Shown piece by piece: positions 34,357 to 46,495 of a stretch of 64,000 bases of DNA. The notes under the pieces were generated by a model. That model searched no databases, was not told where the DNA came from, and saw only the letters and a program-made list of their open reading frames with translations. The position numbers were made by a program, and so were the translations under genes. Numbering within the stretch: the first letter of the stretch is position 1; each line of letters opens with the position of its first letter. The stretch is taken from NCBI GenBank assembly GCA_021166775.1, contig JAJPEQ010000013.1:434001-498000 (forward strand). The letters are read 5' to 3'. This DNA is from Comamonas sp. Its GTDB lineage: Bacteria > Pseudomonadota > Gammaproteobacteria > Burkholderiales > Burkholderiaceae_C.

Positions 34357-35076
34357 CTAGCCGATGCTTTCCGTGATCTGCAGCAGCGCCGAACGGTCGC
34401 GCAGCACCAGCCCACCCGGCTCGATGCGGATGACGTCCTCGCGCTCCAGGGTTTTGAGCTCCTGATTGACGCGCTGGCGTGAGGCGCCCAGCAGCTGCGC
34501 CAGCTCTTCCTGCGCCAGATGCAGCCCGATGCGCACCTCGCCCTCGCGCGAGAGGCTGGTGACGCCGTAGCTGCGCGCCAGGTGCAGCAGCTGCTTGGCC
34601 AGGCGCGCGCGCAGCGGCAGCGTGTTCAGGTCTTCCACCAGGCCGAAGAGCTGGCGGATGCGCCGCGCCTGCAGGCGCAGCAGCGCCTCGTAGAGTTCGG
34701 TGTGCTGCGCCAGGATCTTGCGGAAATCCGCGCGCGCCACGCACACGATGGTGGTCTCGCCATGCGCGTAGGCATCGTGCGTGCGCTGGTCGCCGTCCAG
34801 CATCGCGACGTCGCCGAACCAGATGCCCGGCTCCACGTAGGTGAGCGTGATCTGCTTGCCCGACAGCGACGTCGAGCTCACGCGCACCGCGCCGCGCGCA
34901 CAGGCGATCCATTCCTCGGGCAGGTCGCCGCGCGCCGCGATCAGCGCGCCGTCCTTGTAGCGTTTGACGTAGGTGCATCGAAGAATGTCGTGCCGCAACG
35001 AAGGCGACAACGAGGAAAACCAGCGACCGGAATTGATCGCTTCGCGTTCTTCGATCGTAAGGATGGGTTCATCCAT
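34357..35076 (-). CDS. Crp/Fnr-family transcriptional regulator (34.4 kb)
   Basis: This 239-residue protein has an N-terminal cNMP-binding-like domain (about 25-145, with GIWFGDVAMLDGDQRTHDA) and a C-terminal winged helix (AQEELAQLLGASRQRVNQEL). No Cys cluster is present. It precedes the kinase/acyl-CoA dehydrogenase pair on the same strand and might regulate it, but a hairpin separates them. The start at 35076 (MDEPILTIEER) is chosen; the ATG at 35100 adds eight residues. Confidence 0.88.
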   Translation of the reverse strand: MDEPILTIEEREAINSGRWFSSLSPSLRHDILRCTYVKRYKDGALIAARGDLPEEWIACARGAVRVSSTSLSGKQITLTYVEPGIWFGDVAMLDGDQRTHDAYAHGETTIVCVARADFRKILAQHTELYEALLRLQARRIRQLFGLVEDLNTLPLRARLAKQLLHLARSYGVTSLSREGEVRIGLHLAQEELAQLLGASRQRVNQELKTLEREDVIRIEPGGLVLRDRSALLQITESIG

Positions 35077-35140
35077 GGTCTGTCTTTTGAGTGACTGCAC
35101 AAGGGCATTGCTGCAAGCGGCCCGAACCCCCGATCATGCA

Positions 35141-35956
35141 CTATGGTGTCGCATATTTCTCTCGGGCCGCGCCGGTGCCGCTCGCTCCGGTGCCGGGTGA
35201 GCGGATGTCGGCCACCGGCTCCAGGCCGAAATCCGGGCGCTGCAGCCACGCCAGCACCTGTGCGGCCGTGTCCCGGGCGCTGGTGAGCTGCTGCTGGGTG
35301 TGCAGGCTCTCGAATCGCTCCCGGTCGGGGAACGTGGCCGCATCGGCACTGCGCAGCTGCAGCTGCATGTCAGTGTCGATCACGCCGGGCGCGAGCGAGC
35401 AGATGCGCGCGCCATGGGGCTTGGCCGCTTCTTCCAGCGCCACGCAGCGCGTGAAGTGATCCAGCCCCGCCTTGGCGGCGCAATAAGTGGCCTGCGCGGC
35501 CATGGGCCTGCGCCCCAGCCCCGAGGAGATGTTGAGCACCTTGCGCCGCGCGGGCCAGTGTTCGGTGGCGGCCAGGAAGTGCGCGGTGAGCAGCATCGGC
35601 GCTTCCAGGCCCACGCGCAGCGCCGAGGCGATCGAGGCTTGCTCGGTGCCGCCCGCGCATTGGCTCAGCGGCGCGATGTGCGCCAGCTGCCCCGCGTTGT
35701 TGATGAGCGTGGCGCTCGCATGCTGGTGCGGGGCCTGCGCGCCCAGCCACTCGCCCAGGCGCTGCGCGGCGGGCGCGGCCTCGCTCAGGTCGTGCTGCCA
35801 TTGCTCCAGGCGCGCGCCCGGCGGCGCGTGCAGGCTGGTGTTGTCGTGGCGTGCAATGAGGATGAGGGTGTGGCCGGGCTGCAGCAATTGGCGCGCCAGA
35901 GCCAGACCCAGGCCGCGCGAAGCGCCGGTGATGATGAAGAGATGAGATGAAGCCAT
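35141..35956 (-). CDS. Short-chain dehydrogenase/reductase
   Basis: This 271-residue SDR has the nucleotide motif TGASRGLG at 11-18, LINNAG, and the catalytic YCAAK. The overall pattern is closest to sepiapterin-reductase-like SDRs, which reduce carbonyls with NADPH. The substrate is unknown. It stands alone on the minus strand between the RluA and Crp/Fnr genes. The C-terminal 25 residues are low-complexity (GTGASGTGA). Confidence 0.85.
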   Translation of the reverse strand: MASSHLFIITGASRGLGLALARQLLQPGHTLILIARHDNTSLHAPPGARLEQWQHDLSEAAPAAQRLGEWLGAQAPHQHASATLINNAGQLAHIAPLSQCAGGTEQASIASALRVGLEAPMLLTAHFLAATEHWPARRKVLNISSGLGRRPMAAQATYCAAKAGLDHFTRCVALEEAAKPHGARICSLAPGVIDTDMQLQLRSADAATFPDRERFESLHTQQQLTSARDTAAQVLAWLQRPDFGLEPVADIRSPGTGASGTGAAREKYATP

Positions 35957-36032
35957 GGCGCGTCAGAGTCCTGTGGTGCCGACAGATTCCCGGCGCATGG
36001 GCATCCGGGTACCTGCGATTGAATCAGAAAGA

Positions 36033-36713
36033 TCAGAAAGGCACGGGCGATGCCAGTTGCAGCCAGGCCCCGGTGCCGGGATGGCGCAGCCGCAGGCGGC
36101 AGGCGCGCAGCAGCAGCCGCGGGGCGCACCCGTGGGTTGCCGCATCCGCATAGAGCGCATCGCCGACGATGGGGTGGCCGATGTGCGTCAGGTGCAGCCG
36201 CAGCTGGTGCGTGCGCCCCGTGAGCGGCTGCAGTTCGAGCCGCGTGGTGGCACTCGCGCCATCATGCGCGAGCATGCGCCAGAGTGTCTGGCTGGGTTTG
36301 CCGTTCAGCGGGTCCACCTTCTGGCGCGGGCGCCTGGGCCAGTCCGCCGCCAGGGGCGCATCGATCGAATGCCATCCGTCGCCGTCGCCGTCGGCACCGG
36401 CCTGCGCATGCGGCAGGCCGTGCACGACGGCTTCGTAGTGCTTGACGACTTCGCGCCGGGCGAAGGCGATGCTCAGCAGTCGCTGCATGCCCGGGCTGCG
36501 CGCCATCAGCACCAGGCCGGAGGTGGCCTGGTCCAGACGGTGCACGATGAGCGCGTCCGGCCAGCGCTGCTGCGCGCGGGTGCTCAGCGCGTCCTGCTTG
36601 AGCGGGCCGCGTCCGGGCACGCACAGCCATCCGGCGGGTTTGTCGAGCACGAGCAGATCGTCGTCTTCATGCACGCAGCACAGCGGTGCAGGCCCGGCGT
36701 CAGTCGCCGCCAT
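36033..36713 (-). CDS. RluA-family pseudouridine synthase
   Basis: This 226-residue enzyme has the catalytic HRLDQATSG, the entry ENDDLLVLDKPAGW-like segment (here HEDDDLLVLDKPAGW), and GRTHQLRLHL. RluA enzymes isomerise uridines in rRNA or tRNA. There is no S4 domain, as in the short RluA group. Its ATG lies inside the 3' end of the sensor-kinase gene (14-nt overlap), an odd partnership. Confidence 0.9.
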   Translation of the reverse strand: MAATDAGPAPLCCVHEDDDLLVLDKPAGWLCVPGRGPLKQDALSTRAQQRWPDALIVHRLDQATSGLVLMARSPGMQRLLSIAFARREVVKHYEAVVHGLPHAQAGADGDGDGWHSIDAPLAADWPRRPRQKVDPLNGKPSQTLWRMLAHDGASATTRLELQPLTGRTHQLRLHLTHIGHPIVGDALYADAATHGCAPRLLLRACRLRLRHPGTGAWLQLASPVPF

Positions 36714-38880
36714 GGAGCAACTGGTCCACGGTCCGGCACAGTTCCTGCACGTCGTTGGGCTTGTGGATCAGCGCCCGGGCGCCCTCATCAAGGGCCGTCT
36801 GCTCGATCTCCGCGGTGATGTAGCCCGAGGCCAGCGCCACGGGCAGGTCGGCACGGATCGCGCGCGCGGCGCGCAGAAGATGCACTCCGGAGAAAGCGGG
36901 CATGTTGTAGTCCGTGATCACGAGGTCGTAGCGATCGGGCTCGCGGGCCAGGGCCGCGAGCGCGGCCTGCGGGTCGGTGAAACCGCACACTTCGCACGCG
37001 CGCCGCCCGAGCAGGCGTTGCACCAGAAACACCAGAGCCTCGTCGTCGTCGACGTACATCACGCAGGGCTTGCGCGCCTTGGCGGGTGCGTCCATCTCCG
37101 CGGCAGACAGCAGCGGGGCGGGCCTGCTGAAGGCCTGCGGTTCATCGTCGGCCTCGGCCAGCGGAAAGTACAGCGTGAAGCAGCAGCCTTCGCCCGGCGC
37201 GCTGCGCACGTCGACTGCGCCGCCGTGCGTGCGCATGACGCCGTGCACCACGGGCAGGCCCAGCCCCGTGCCCTGGCCGACGGGCTTGGTGGTGAAAAAG
37301 GGCTCGAAAATCCGCGCGCGCGTCTGCGCATCCATGCCCGGGCCGTCGTCGGCCACGTCCAGCGCCACGCACGTCCCCTCGGGCAGGTGCAGACGCTCGC
37401 GCAGCTGGGGGTCGAGCCGCAGCACCTGCGCGCGCATGCGCACATGCCCCGGGCCCGCGCCCAGCGCCTGCACGGCGTTGGTGCACAGGTTCAGCAGCGC
37501 CTGCTCCACCTGAGTGGCGTCGGCCAGGATGGGGGGCAGCCACGCGGGCGTGAGAACTTCCAGCCGGATGTGCTGGGGCAGCGTCACGCGCACCAGGCGC
37601 TCGGTTTCGCGCATCAGGTCGGCGATCTGCACGGCGCGGCGCTGCGGCGCTTCGTTGCGGCTGAAGGCGAGGATCTGGCGCACCAGGTCGCGTGCGCGGC
37701 GTGCCGCCTTGTCGATCTCGCGCAGGCTCTCCAGCACGCGCGCGTCGGTGTCCGGGGTGTCCGCGTCCGCCTTGGCCAGCTCCACGTTGCCCAGGATGGC
37801 GTGCAGGATGTTGTTGAAGTCGTGCGCGATGCCGCCCGCCATCGTGCCCACGGCCTGCATCTTCTGCGACTCGCGCAACTGCACCTCCAGCTCCTGGCGG
37901 CGCTTCTCGGCCTTCTTGCGCGCGGTGAGGTCGCGCGCGAACACCGTGGTTGTGAGGTTGCCCTCATGGTGCTCGAAGGCCATGTTCACTTCCACGGCCA
38001 GCAGGCGGCCCGTGGCCGTGCACGCGTGCATCTCGCCCAGCGCCACCTGCGTGGTCAGTTGCGCGTAGGCTGGTGCGCGTTCCAGATCAGGGAAGAAGCG
38101 CGAGAGCGGGCTGCCCAGCGCATCGCGCGTCGGGCATTGAAACAGCGCCGCCGCCGTGGGGTTGAACACGGTGATGCGCTGGTGCTGATCGACGCAGACG
38201 ATGGCGTCCAGCGCCGAGTTGATCACGGCCTCCAGCCGCCGCTCGCTCGCGTGCAGCTGCTCGTTGCGCTGCTGCAGCGTCTGGCGTTCGGCCAGCAGCG
38301 GCCCCTGGTCGATCACGGCGCACAAAAACTGGCGCAGCGGCGCGCCGCTGCCCTGCTGCGTCTCGATGTAGGCAATGTGCAGGTCGCCCGTCATGCGCCT
38401 GTCGTTGCCGATCTGGAACACCACCTCGGAGGTGTCGCTGCGTCCGTGCGCGCGGGCGCTGGCGAAGGCATGGTGCACGCGATCGGCATCGCCGTCGCTC
38501 ACGAAGGGCATGAGCGAGGTCAGCGGACGATCGAACTCGGTGGGCTGAAACGAGCGGTGCGCCATGGCGTTGGCCTGCACCACCATGTCGTGCTCGTCGA
38601 GCACCATGAGGGACAGGGGCACGCCTGAAAAGAGCGCCTCGAAGCGCTCGGAGGCGCTTTCCGCTGCCTGCTGGCTGTAGAGCAGCTCCTGGTTCTGGGT
38701 CTGCAGCTCCCGCTGGGCGGCGCGCAACTGCTCGATCAGCTCGGCCTGCGGCCCCTTGGCATGGTCGCGCGTGGGCTGCGTGGAGACGGCCTTGTCGGGC
38801 GGCGGCGGCTTGCGGTGCTCTGGTGCCTGGCTGCGCAGTGCTTCGCTCTGGGACAGAAAGGACAGGTCTGGGAGGTTCAT
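36700..38880 (-). CDS. Soluble hybrid histidine kinase with PAS domains and receiver
   Basis: The protein has 726 residues and no membrane segment. A coiled-coil-like N-terminus (AQRELQTQNQELLYSQQA) leads to two PAS domains (about 85-190 and 215-330). A HisKA domain follows (GGIAHDFNNILHAILGN), then HATPase (NLCTNAVQALG, DDGPGMD, FEPFFTTKPVGQGTGLGL) and a C-terminal receiver with phospho-acceptor in LVITDYNMP. This layout is a cytosolic hybrid sensor. Its signal and downstream output regulator are not in the window. No response regulator gene adjoins it. Confidence 0.92.
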   Translation of the reverse strand: MNLPDLSFLSQSEALRSQAPEHRKPPPPDKAVSTQPTRDHAKGPQAELIEQLRAAQRELQTQNQELLYSQQAAESASERFEALFSGVPLSLMVLDEHDMVVQANAMAHRSFQPTEFDRPLTSLMPFVSDGDADRVHHAFASARAHGRSDTSEVVFQIGNDRRMTGDLHIAYIETQQGSGAPLRQFLCAVIDQGPLLAERQTLQQRNEQLHASERRLEAVINSALDAIVCVDQHQRITVFNPTAAALFQCPTRDALGSPLSRFFPDLERAPAYAQLTTQVALGEMHACTATGRLLAVEVNMAFEHHEGNLTTTVFARDLTARKKAEKRRQELEVQLRESQKMQAVGTMAGGIAHDFNNILHAILGNVELAKADADTPDTDARVLESLREIDKAARRARDLVRQILAFSRNEAPQRRAVQIADLMRETERLVRVTLPQHIRLEVLTPAWLPPILADATQVEQALLNLCTNAVQALGAGPGHVRMRAQVLRLDPQLRERLHLPEGTCVALDVADDGPGMDAQTRARIFEPFFTTKPVGQGTGLGLPVVHGVMRTHGGAVDVRSAPGEGCCFTLYFPLAEADDEPQAFSRPAPLLSAAEMDAPAKARKPCVMYVDDDEALVFLVQRLLGRRACEVCGFTDPQAALAALAREPDRYDLVITDYNMPAFSGVHLLRAARAIRADLPVALASGYITAEIEQTALDEGARALIHKPNDVQELCRTVDQLLHGGD

Positions 38881-39204
38881 GGCCGTCAGTGTGCGGACGC
38901 GACAGTGTAGGCCCGGGAGCGTTCCGGATCTATAAGTTATCCTTGAATTGCTTTGAGATCCTGGTGCGGTGAGGGCACGCGAATCATGGCCGGTTCATGG
39001 ACCCCCCTGTCCGACCACTGCGGCGCGGCCAGGCTGCTGCCGGGCGGGTGCGGACCTCATGGACCGCCGGCTGACCGAGCCCGTGCCGTCGCTGTAGCCA
39101 ACCACTCCGCAGGCGCCGATGGTGAACCAGGTGGCGCCTTGCGCCCGGTCCGCCTCACGAAAGCGGCCCCCGCCGCCAGGCCCGGGCGGGGTTTGGGGAG
39201 CCTG
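38881..39204. other. Intergenic region between the hybrid kinase and gcvP
   Basis: These 324 nt carry no supported gene. Close to gcvP, CCCCGCC (39168-39174) and GGCGGGG (39185-39191) can pair. This may be a weak terminator for the gcv operon, though no clear T-run follows on the minus strand. Confidence 0.5.
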
Positions 39205-42099
<2,895 letters not shown>

Positions 42100-42175
42100 G
42101 GGAGGATTTTGAATGAAATATGCTTGAAACCCGCTTCAATCAATCGCGGGCAGCTATGAATTTATTGTTTTCATG

Positions 42176-42203
42176 GCGAAGGCGGGGCGGGCCCGGCCTT
42201 CGC
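42176..42203 (-). terminator. Hairpin between gcvH and gcvP
   Basis: GCGAAGGC (42176-42183) pairs with GCCTTCGC (42196-42203), 13 nt after the gcvH stop. No T-run follows closely. It may partly terminate or stabilise gcvTH mRNA. An AT-rich stretch with CAGCTATGAATTTATTG follows toward gcvP. Confidence 0.45.
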
Positions 42204-42216
42204 GCGGCGTGCGGGT

Positions 42217-42588
42217 TTACGCCTTGGTGAAATCGTTGTAGGCGGCTTCGTTCATCAGCCCGGCCAGCTCGGCCGCGTCGCCGAGCTTGACCTTGAAGAA
42301 CCAGCCCGCGCCCATGGGGTCGTTGTTGGCCAGCGACGGGTTGGCGCGCAGCGCCTCATTCACTTCCACGATCTCGCCCGAGACCGGCATGTAGACGTCG
42401 GATGCGGCCTTGACCGACTCGACCACGCCCGCGACGTCGCCTGCCGCGTACGTCTTGCCGACTTCGGGCAGGTCGACGAAGACCACGTCGCCCAGCGCAT
42501 CCTGGGCGTGCGCGGTGATGCCCACGACGGCGGCCGCAGCGTTGGAGGCGTCGACCCACTCGTGGTCTTTGGAAAAATGGATGGTCAT
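42217..42588 (-). CDS. gcvH: Glycine cleavage system H protein
   Basis: This 123-residue lipoyl carrier has the lipoylation lysine in VVESVKAASDVYMP. It shuttles the aminomethyl group between GcvP, GcvT and lipoamide dehydrogenase. The start MTIHFSKDHEWV is the family N-terminus; the longer ORF upstream is not conserved. It lies 43 nt after gcvT. Confidence 0.97.
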   Translation of the reverse strand: MTIHFSKDHEWVDASNAAAAVVGITAHAQDALGDVVFVDLPEVGKTYAAGDVAGVVESVKAASDVYMPVSGEIVEVNEALRANPSLANNDPMGAGWFFKVKLGDAAELAGLMNEAAYNDFTKA

Positions 42589-42631
42589 GGATAAGTCTCC
42601 GTTGCAAAGGGTGGAAAGAGGGCGATTGTGA

Positions 42632-43774
42632 CTATCCGCGGTGATAGCGCGGCGGCAGGAAGGGCGTGGCGGCCACTTGCATGGGCACCGGCTTGCCGCG
42701 CACCATGGCGTCAACGCGCGTGCCGTTGACTGCCAGTGCGGGGGGCAGGTAGCCCAGGGCTATGGGTTTGCCGAGCGATGGCGAGAGCAGCCCGCTGGTG
42801 ACGGTGCCCACCAGCTGGCCGCCGGCGTCGTGCAGTTCGGTGTGCTCGCGCACCGGCACGCGTTCGAGCGCCACCAGGCCCACGCGCTTGCGCTCAAGCA
42901 GCGCCGGGTTGGCGATCTGCGCGAGGATTTTTTCCGCGCCGGGAAAGCCCCCCGCGCGATCGCCGCCCGCGCGTCGCGCCTTCTGGATGGCCCAGTTCAG
43001 CGCCGCCTCGGGCGGGGTGGTGGTGGCGTCGATGTCGTTGCCATAAAGGCACAGGCCTGCCTCCAGCCGCAGCGAGTTGCGCGCGCCCAGGCCGATGGCC
43101 TGCACCTGCGGCCGAGCCAGCAGGGCGCGGGCCAGCGCTTCGGCCCGGTTGCCGGGCACGGAAATTTCAAAGCCGTCCTCGCCGGTGTAGCCGCTGCGCG
43201 TGATGAAGAGCGGCGTGCCCTGCCATGTGAAGTGCGCGCCGCTCATGAACACGAGGCGGTCCACACCCGGCACCAGCGGCTCCAGAGCGGTCACGGCCTC
43301 GGGGCCCTGCAGCGCCAGCAGGCCGTGATCGGGCATGGTTTCGATGCTGCAGCGCGCGCCGATGCGCTCGCGGATGTGGGCGATGTCACCCACCTTGCAG
43401 GCGCCGTTGACGATGATGAAGAAGGCGTTTTCTTCCTGGCGGAAGAACATCAGGTCGTCGATGATGCCGCCCGCGTCGTTGATCAGCAGGCCGTAGCGCT
43501 GCCGGCCCACAGCCAGGCCCCGCACGTCGACCGGCATCAGCGTTTCGAGCGCCGCGGCCGCGTCGGCGCCCCTGACCATGAGCTGGCCCATGTGCGAGAC
43601 ATCGAACAGGCCCGCGTGCTCGCGCGTGTGCAGGTGCTCGGCCATCAGGCCTGCGGGGTATTGCACCGGCATTTGATAGCCCGCGAAGGGCACCATGCGT
43701 GCACCCAGTTCATGGTGCAGCGCGGCAAGCGGGGTGGTGAGCAGGGGGGTATCGGACAAGCGCGGACTCCTCAT
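42632..43774 (-). CDS. gcvT: Aminomethyltransferase, T protein
   Basis: This protein of about 380 residues transfers the methylene group from GcvH to tetrahydrofolate. PLLTTPLAALHHELGARMVPFAGYQMPVQY is the expected N-terminal region (spread over residues 10-40), and LFDVSHMGQ and SGYTGEDGFE are conserved. The exact start is uncertain: ATG at 43774 or 43786, neither with a clear ribosome binding site. It is the first gene after the tandem glycine riboswitch. Confidence 0.95.
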   Translation of the reverse strand: MRSPRLSDTPLLTTPLAALHHELGARMVPFAGYQMPVQYPAGLMAEHLHTREHAGLFDVSHMGQLMVRGADAAAALETLMPVDVRGLAVGRQRYGLLINDAGGIIDDLMFFRQEENAFFIIVNGACKVGDIAHIRERIGARCSIETMPDHGLLALQGPEAVTALEPLVPGVDRLVFMSGAHFTWQGTPLFITRSGYTGEDGFEISVPGNRAEALARALLARPQVQAIGLGARNSLRLEAGLCLYGNDIDATTTPPEAALNWAIQKARRAGGDRAGGFPGAEKILAQIANPALLERKRVGLVALERVPVREHTELHDAGGQLVGTVTSGLLSPSLGKPIALGYLPPALAVNGTRVDAMVRGKPVPMQVAATPFLPPRYHRG

Positions 43775-43817
43775 GGGAAAAGGCATGGCACACCACGGAG
43801 GGTGTGGGCATGCCCGG

Positions 43818-44030
43818 CTGTCCTCTTTACCTGAGAGATTCACGCGGGATACGCCGCGCTTGCTCCTTCGGTGGAAGCCTGCGGTGGATCACTGCAGGCA
43901 TCTCTCTCCAACAGGGCTGAGCCCCGTTGCCGGAGCACTTGCCAGTCCTTTTGCCTGAGCGTTTGAGCGCATCGCGCCTGGCGCCTTCGGCGGCGCCGCA
44001 ACCTGGGGTGGGCGCGCTCTCCTGACAGGG
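43818..44030 (-). ncRNA. Tandem glycine riboswitch upstream of gcvT
   Basis: Two glycine aptamers are readable on the minus strand. The first runs from CAGGAGAGCGCG near 44025, through GCCGAAGGCGCC, to CGCTCAGGCAAAAGGACTG. The second runs from TTGGAGAGAGATG, through CACCGAAGGAGCAAG, to TCTCAGGTAAAGAGGACAG ending at 43818. Glycine binding normally turns on gcv expression. The end is about 44 nt from the gcvT start. Confidence 0.92.
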
Positions 44031-44163
44031 CGTGATTCTACGTGGGTTTTGGCGCTTGCAACCGGCGCGACAGGTGCGGTGCAGCACCTTGCCCCGAATG
44101 CCGGAAAATATCGATTTTGCGCGACGGGCAAGTCCGGCTGCGGCAGATGAACGAGGGAGCACG

Positions 44164-45222
44164 ATGAAAGATACCGCCACTGACCCGGGCGCCGCGCTGA
44201 ACTTCAGCTGTGGCGATCCACCCGCCACCGGCGAGGCCAAGGAGGTGGCCGAGGGTGTTTTCTGGATCCGCATGCCGCTGCCATTCGCCCTCAATCACAT
44301 CAACCTCTGGGCGATACGCGACGGCGAGGGCTGGGCGCTGGTGGATACGGGCATCTGGTCCACGGTCACGCTGGACGCCTGGCGCGCGCTGTTCGCCGGG
44401 GTGCTTGCGGGGCCTGTCACGCGCGTGCTCGTCACGCACATGCACCCGGACCACATCGGCATGGCCGGCTGGCTCACGCGCAAGTTCGACTGCCGGCTGT
44501 GGATCAGCAGGCTCGAATACCTGACCTGCCGCGCGCTCGCCGCCGATACCGGCCGCGAGGCGCCCGAGGACGCGATCCGCTTTTATCGCCGCGCGGGCTG
44601 GACGGAGGAGGCGATCGAGACCTACCGCACGCGTTTTGGCGGTTTCGGCAAGATGATCTACGCGATGCCCGACAGCTTCCGGCGCCTGGCTGACGGCGAT
44701 GAGCTGCTCATCGGCGGCTACCACTGGCGCGTGGTCGTGGGCCGGGGGCATTCACCCGAACATGCCTGCCTGTACTGCCCCGAACGCAAGCTTCTGATCT
44801 CCGGCGACCAGGTGCTGGCCGGCATTTCCTCCAACGTCTCGGTGTTTCCGACCGAGCCCGACGCCGATCCGCTGGCCGAGTGGCTTGCGTCACTCGAAAA
44901 ATTGCAGCACGAGGTGGCGGGCGACGTGCTCGTGCTGCCCGCGCACAACCAGCCGTTCCAGGGCCTGCACCCGCGGCTCGCGCAGTTGCAGCGCAGCCAC
45001 CACGATACGCTGGACCGCTTGCGCGCCGCGCTGCGTGAGCCGCGCCGCGCGGTCGATACCTTCGGCGCGCTGTTTGCGCGGCCCATCACGTCGGACCAGA
45101 CGCTCATGAGCCTGGCCACGGGTGAGGCGCTGGCGCATCTGAACTACCTCATCGTGCGTGGCGAAGCGCGCGCCGAGGCGGGCGACGATGGCTGCACCTG
45201 GTATCGGCTGACAAATCATTGA
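44164..45222 (+). CDS. MBL-fold metallo-hydrolase
   Basis: This 352-residue protein has the metal motif THMHPDHIG (HxHxDH), the later His in GHSPEHACLY and the Asp in LLISGDQVL. Metallo-beta-lactamase-fold enzymes with this length include glyoxalase-II-like and lactonase-like hydrolases; the substrate is unknown. The start at 44164 has GGGAG eight bases upstream; the ORF extends upstream into the riboswitch region but that part is noncoding. It is divergent from gcvT. Confidence 0.88.
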   Translation: MKDTATDPGAALNFSCGDPPATGEAKEVAEGVFWIRMPLPFALNHINLWAIRDGEGWALVDTGIWSTVTLDAWRALFAGVLAGPVTRVLVTHMHPDHIGMAGWLTRKFDCRLWISRLEYLTCRALAADTGREAPEDAIRFYRRAGWTEEAIETYRTRFGGFGKMIYAMPDSFRRLADGDELLIGGYHWRVVVGRGHSPEHACLYCPERKLLISGDQVLAGISSNVSVFPTEPDADPLAEWLASLEKLQHEVAGDVLVLPAHNQPFQGLHPRLAQLQRSHHDTLDRLRAALREPRRAVDTFGALFARPITSDQTLMSLATGEALAHLNYLIVRGEARAEAGDDGCTWYRLTNH

Positions 45223-45258
45223 CGGGCATGCCGTGCGGCGGCTGTTCCCCCGCCGGAC

Positions 45259-46395
45259 TTGGACAGAGGACGTTTCGTGGCTAGGACAAGAATCCCTTTC
45301 AACGGAAAAGACCGGCTGGCGCCGCGCACGGCGCGCCTGCGTCATCCGGCGCAATTCGGGCGGCAGGACGCAAGGCATCGCGCGGCAGGCACGCGGCATG
45401 ATGGGCGGCAACGGCCGCGGCGCGATGGCGACATTTTGACCGGCGCGCGCAGCCTGTCGCGCCAGCACCTGGGCTTCTGGCTGGGCGTGTTGGGCATGGT
45501 GCTGTTTTCCGTTACCGTGCCGGCCACGCGGCTGGCGACGGGCTCGGATGCCAACCCGCAGCTTTCGCCCTGGTTCGTCACGGCGGGGCGGGCGGCGATC
45601 GCCGGGGTGCTCTCGGTGGTCTTTTTGCTGGGGACGCGCACACCCTGGCCCGCCCGGCACCAGTGGCGCCCACTGCTGCTGGCGCTGCTGGGCAACGTGC
45701 TGGCCTGGCCGCTGCTGGCGGCGCTGGCCTTGCGCAGCGTCACGGCCGTGCACGCGGCCGTCATCGTCGCCGTCATTCCGCTGGCGACGGCAGTGTTCGC
45801 CGCCCTCGTCCTGCATGAGCGCGAGCGCCTGGGTTTCTGGGTCTGCGCGGTGCTGGGCGCGGCGCTGGTGATCGTGTTTTCACTGGCGCGCGCGGATGGC
45901 CAGGGCGGCTTCGGCTTTGCCTGGGCCGACGTGCTGCTGGTGGGCGCGGTGCTGGCCTCGTCCTTCGGCTACGTCTATGGCGCGCAGGTCACGCCGGAAC
46001 TGGGCGCCGAGCGCGTGATCTGCTGGATGTGCGCGCTCGCGCTGCCCGCGTCGCTGCCCATCGCGCTGTGGCTCTGGCCCGAGGGCGCCGCCGTGCAGGC
46101 GTCCGTGCACTGGACGGCCTGGGCCGGGCTGGTCTACGTGGGCGCGGTCTCGATGTGGTCGGGGTTCTTCGCGTGGTTTCGCGGCTTGGAGTGGGGCGGC
46201 ACGCTCAGGGTCAGCCAGGTGCTGCTGCTGCAGCCCTTCCTGGCGATGGTGTTTGCCGTGCCCATGCTGGGCGAGCGCATCGACGCGATGTCGCTGGGTT
46301 TTGCGCTGGCGGTCGTCGCCACGGTCTTCATCGGCCGCCGCTTCTCCGGGGCCTCGCGGCCGCCGGCGACAAAAAGCACGGTGGTTGCCGATTGA
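45259..46395 (+). CDS. EamA/DMT-superfamily exporter (start uncertain)
   Basis: This inner-membrane protein has ten hydrophobic helices in two EamA repeats beginning around HLGFWLGVLGMVLFSV. The only in-frame ATG is at 45259 and would give a 59-residue Arg-rich leader unlike the family. A TTG at 45436 gives a normal 319-residue protein and may be the real start. The substrate is unknown. It is followed by a strong bidirectional hairpin. Confidence 0.82.
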   Translation: MDRGRFVARTRIPFNGKDRLAPRTARLRHPAQFGRQDARHRAAGTRHDGRQRPRRDGDILTGARSLSRQHLGFWLGVLGMVLFSVTVPATRLATGSDANPQLSPWFVTAGRAAIAGVLSVVFLLGTRTPWPARHQWRPLLLALLGNVLAWPLLAALALRSVTAVHAAVIVAVIPLATAVFAALVLHERERLGFWVCAVLGAALVIVFSLARADGQGGFGFAWADVLLVGAVLASSFGYVYGAQVTPELGAERVICWMCALALPASLPIALWLWPEGAAVQASVHWTAWAGLVYVGAVSMWSGFFAWFRGLEWGGTLRVSQVLLLQPFLAMVFAVPMLGERIDAMSLGFALAVVATVFIGRRFSGASRPPATKSTVVAD

Positions 46396-46400
46396 AAAAA

Positions 46401-46492
46401 AGGAGCTGCTTACGCTCTCCAGTTCTGAATTTCAGAGTTAAAACACTTTGAAATCCTTTTTGGGGAAGTGCAAACAGCTCCTGTTTTTTTTT
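46401..46492. terminator. Bidirectional terminator between the EamA and ABC ATPase genes
   Basis: AGGAGCTG (46401-46408), preceded by a run of A, pairs with CAGCTCCT (46475-46482), followed by a T-run at 46484-46492. A second smaller repeat (CTGAATTTCAG) sits inside. The layout serves both convergent genes. Confidence 0.7.
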
Positions 46493-46495
46493 GGA

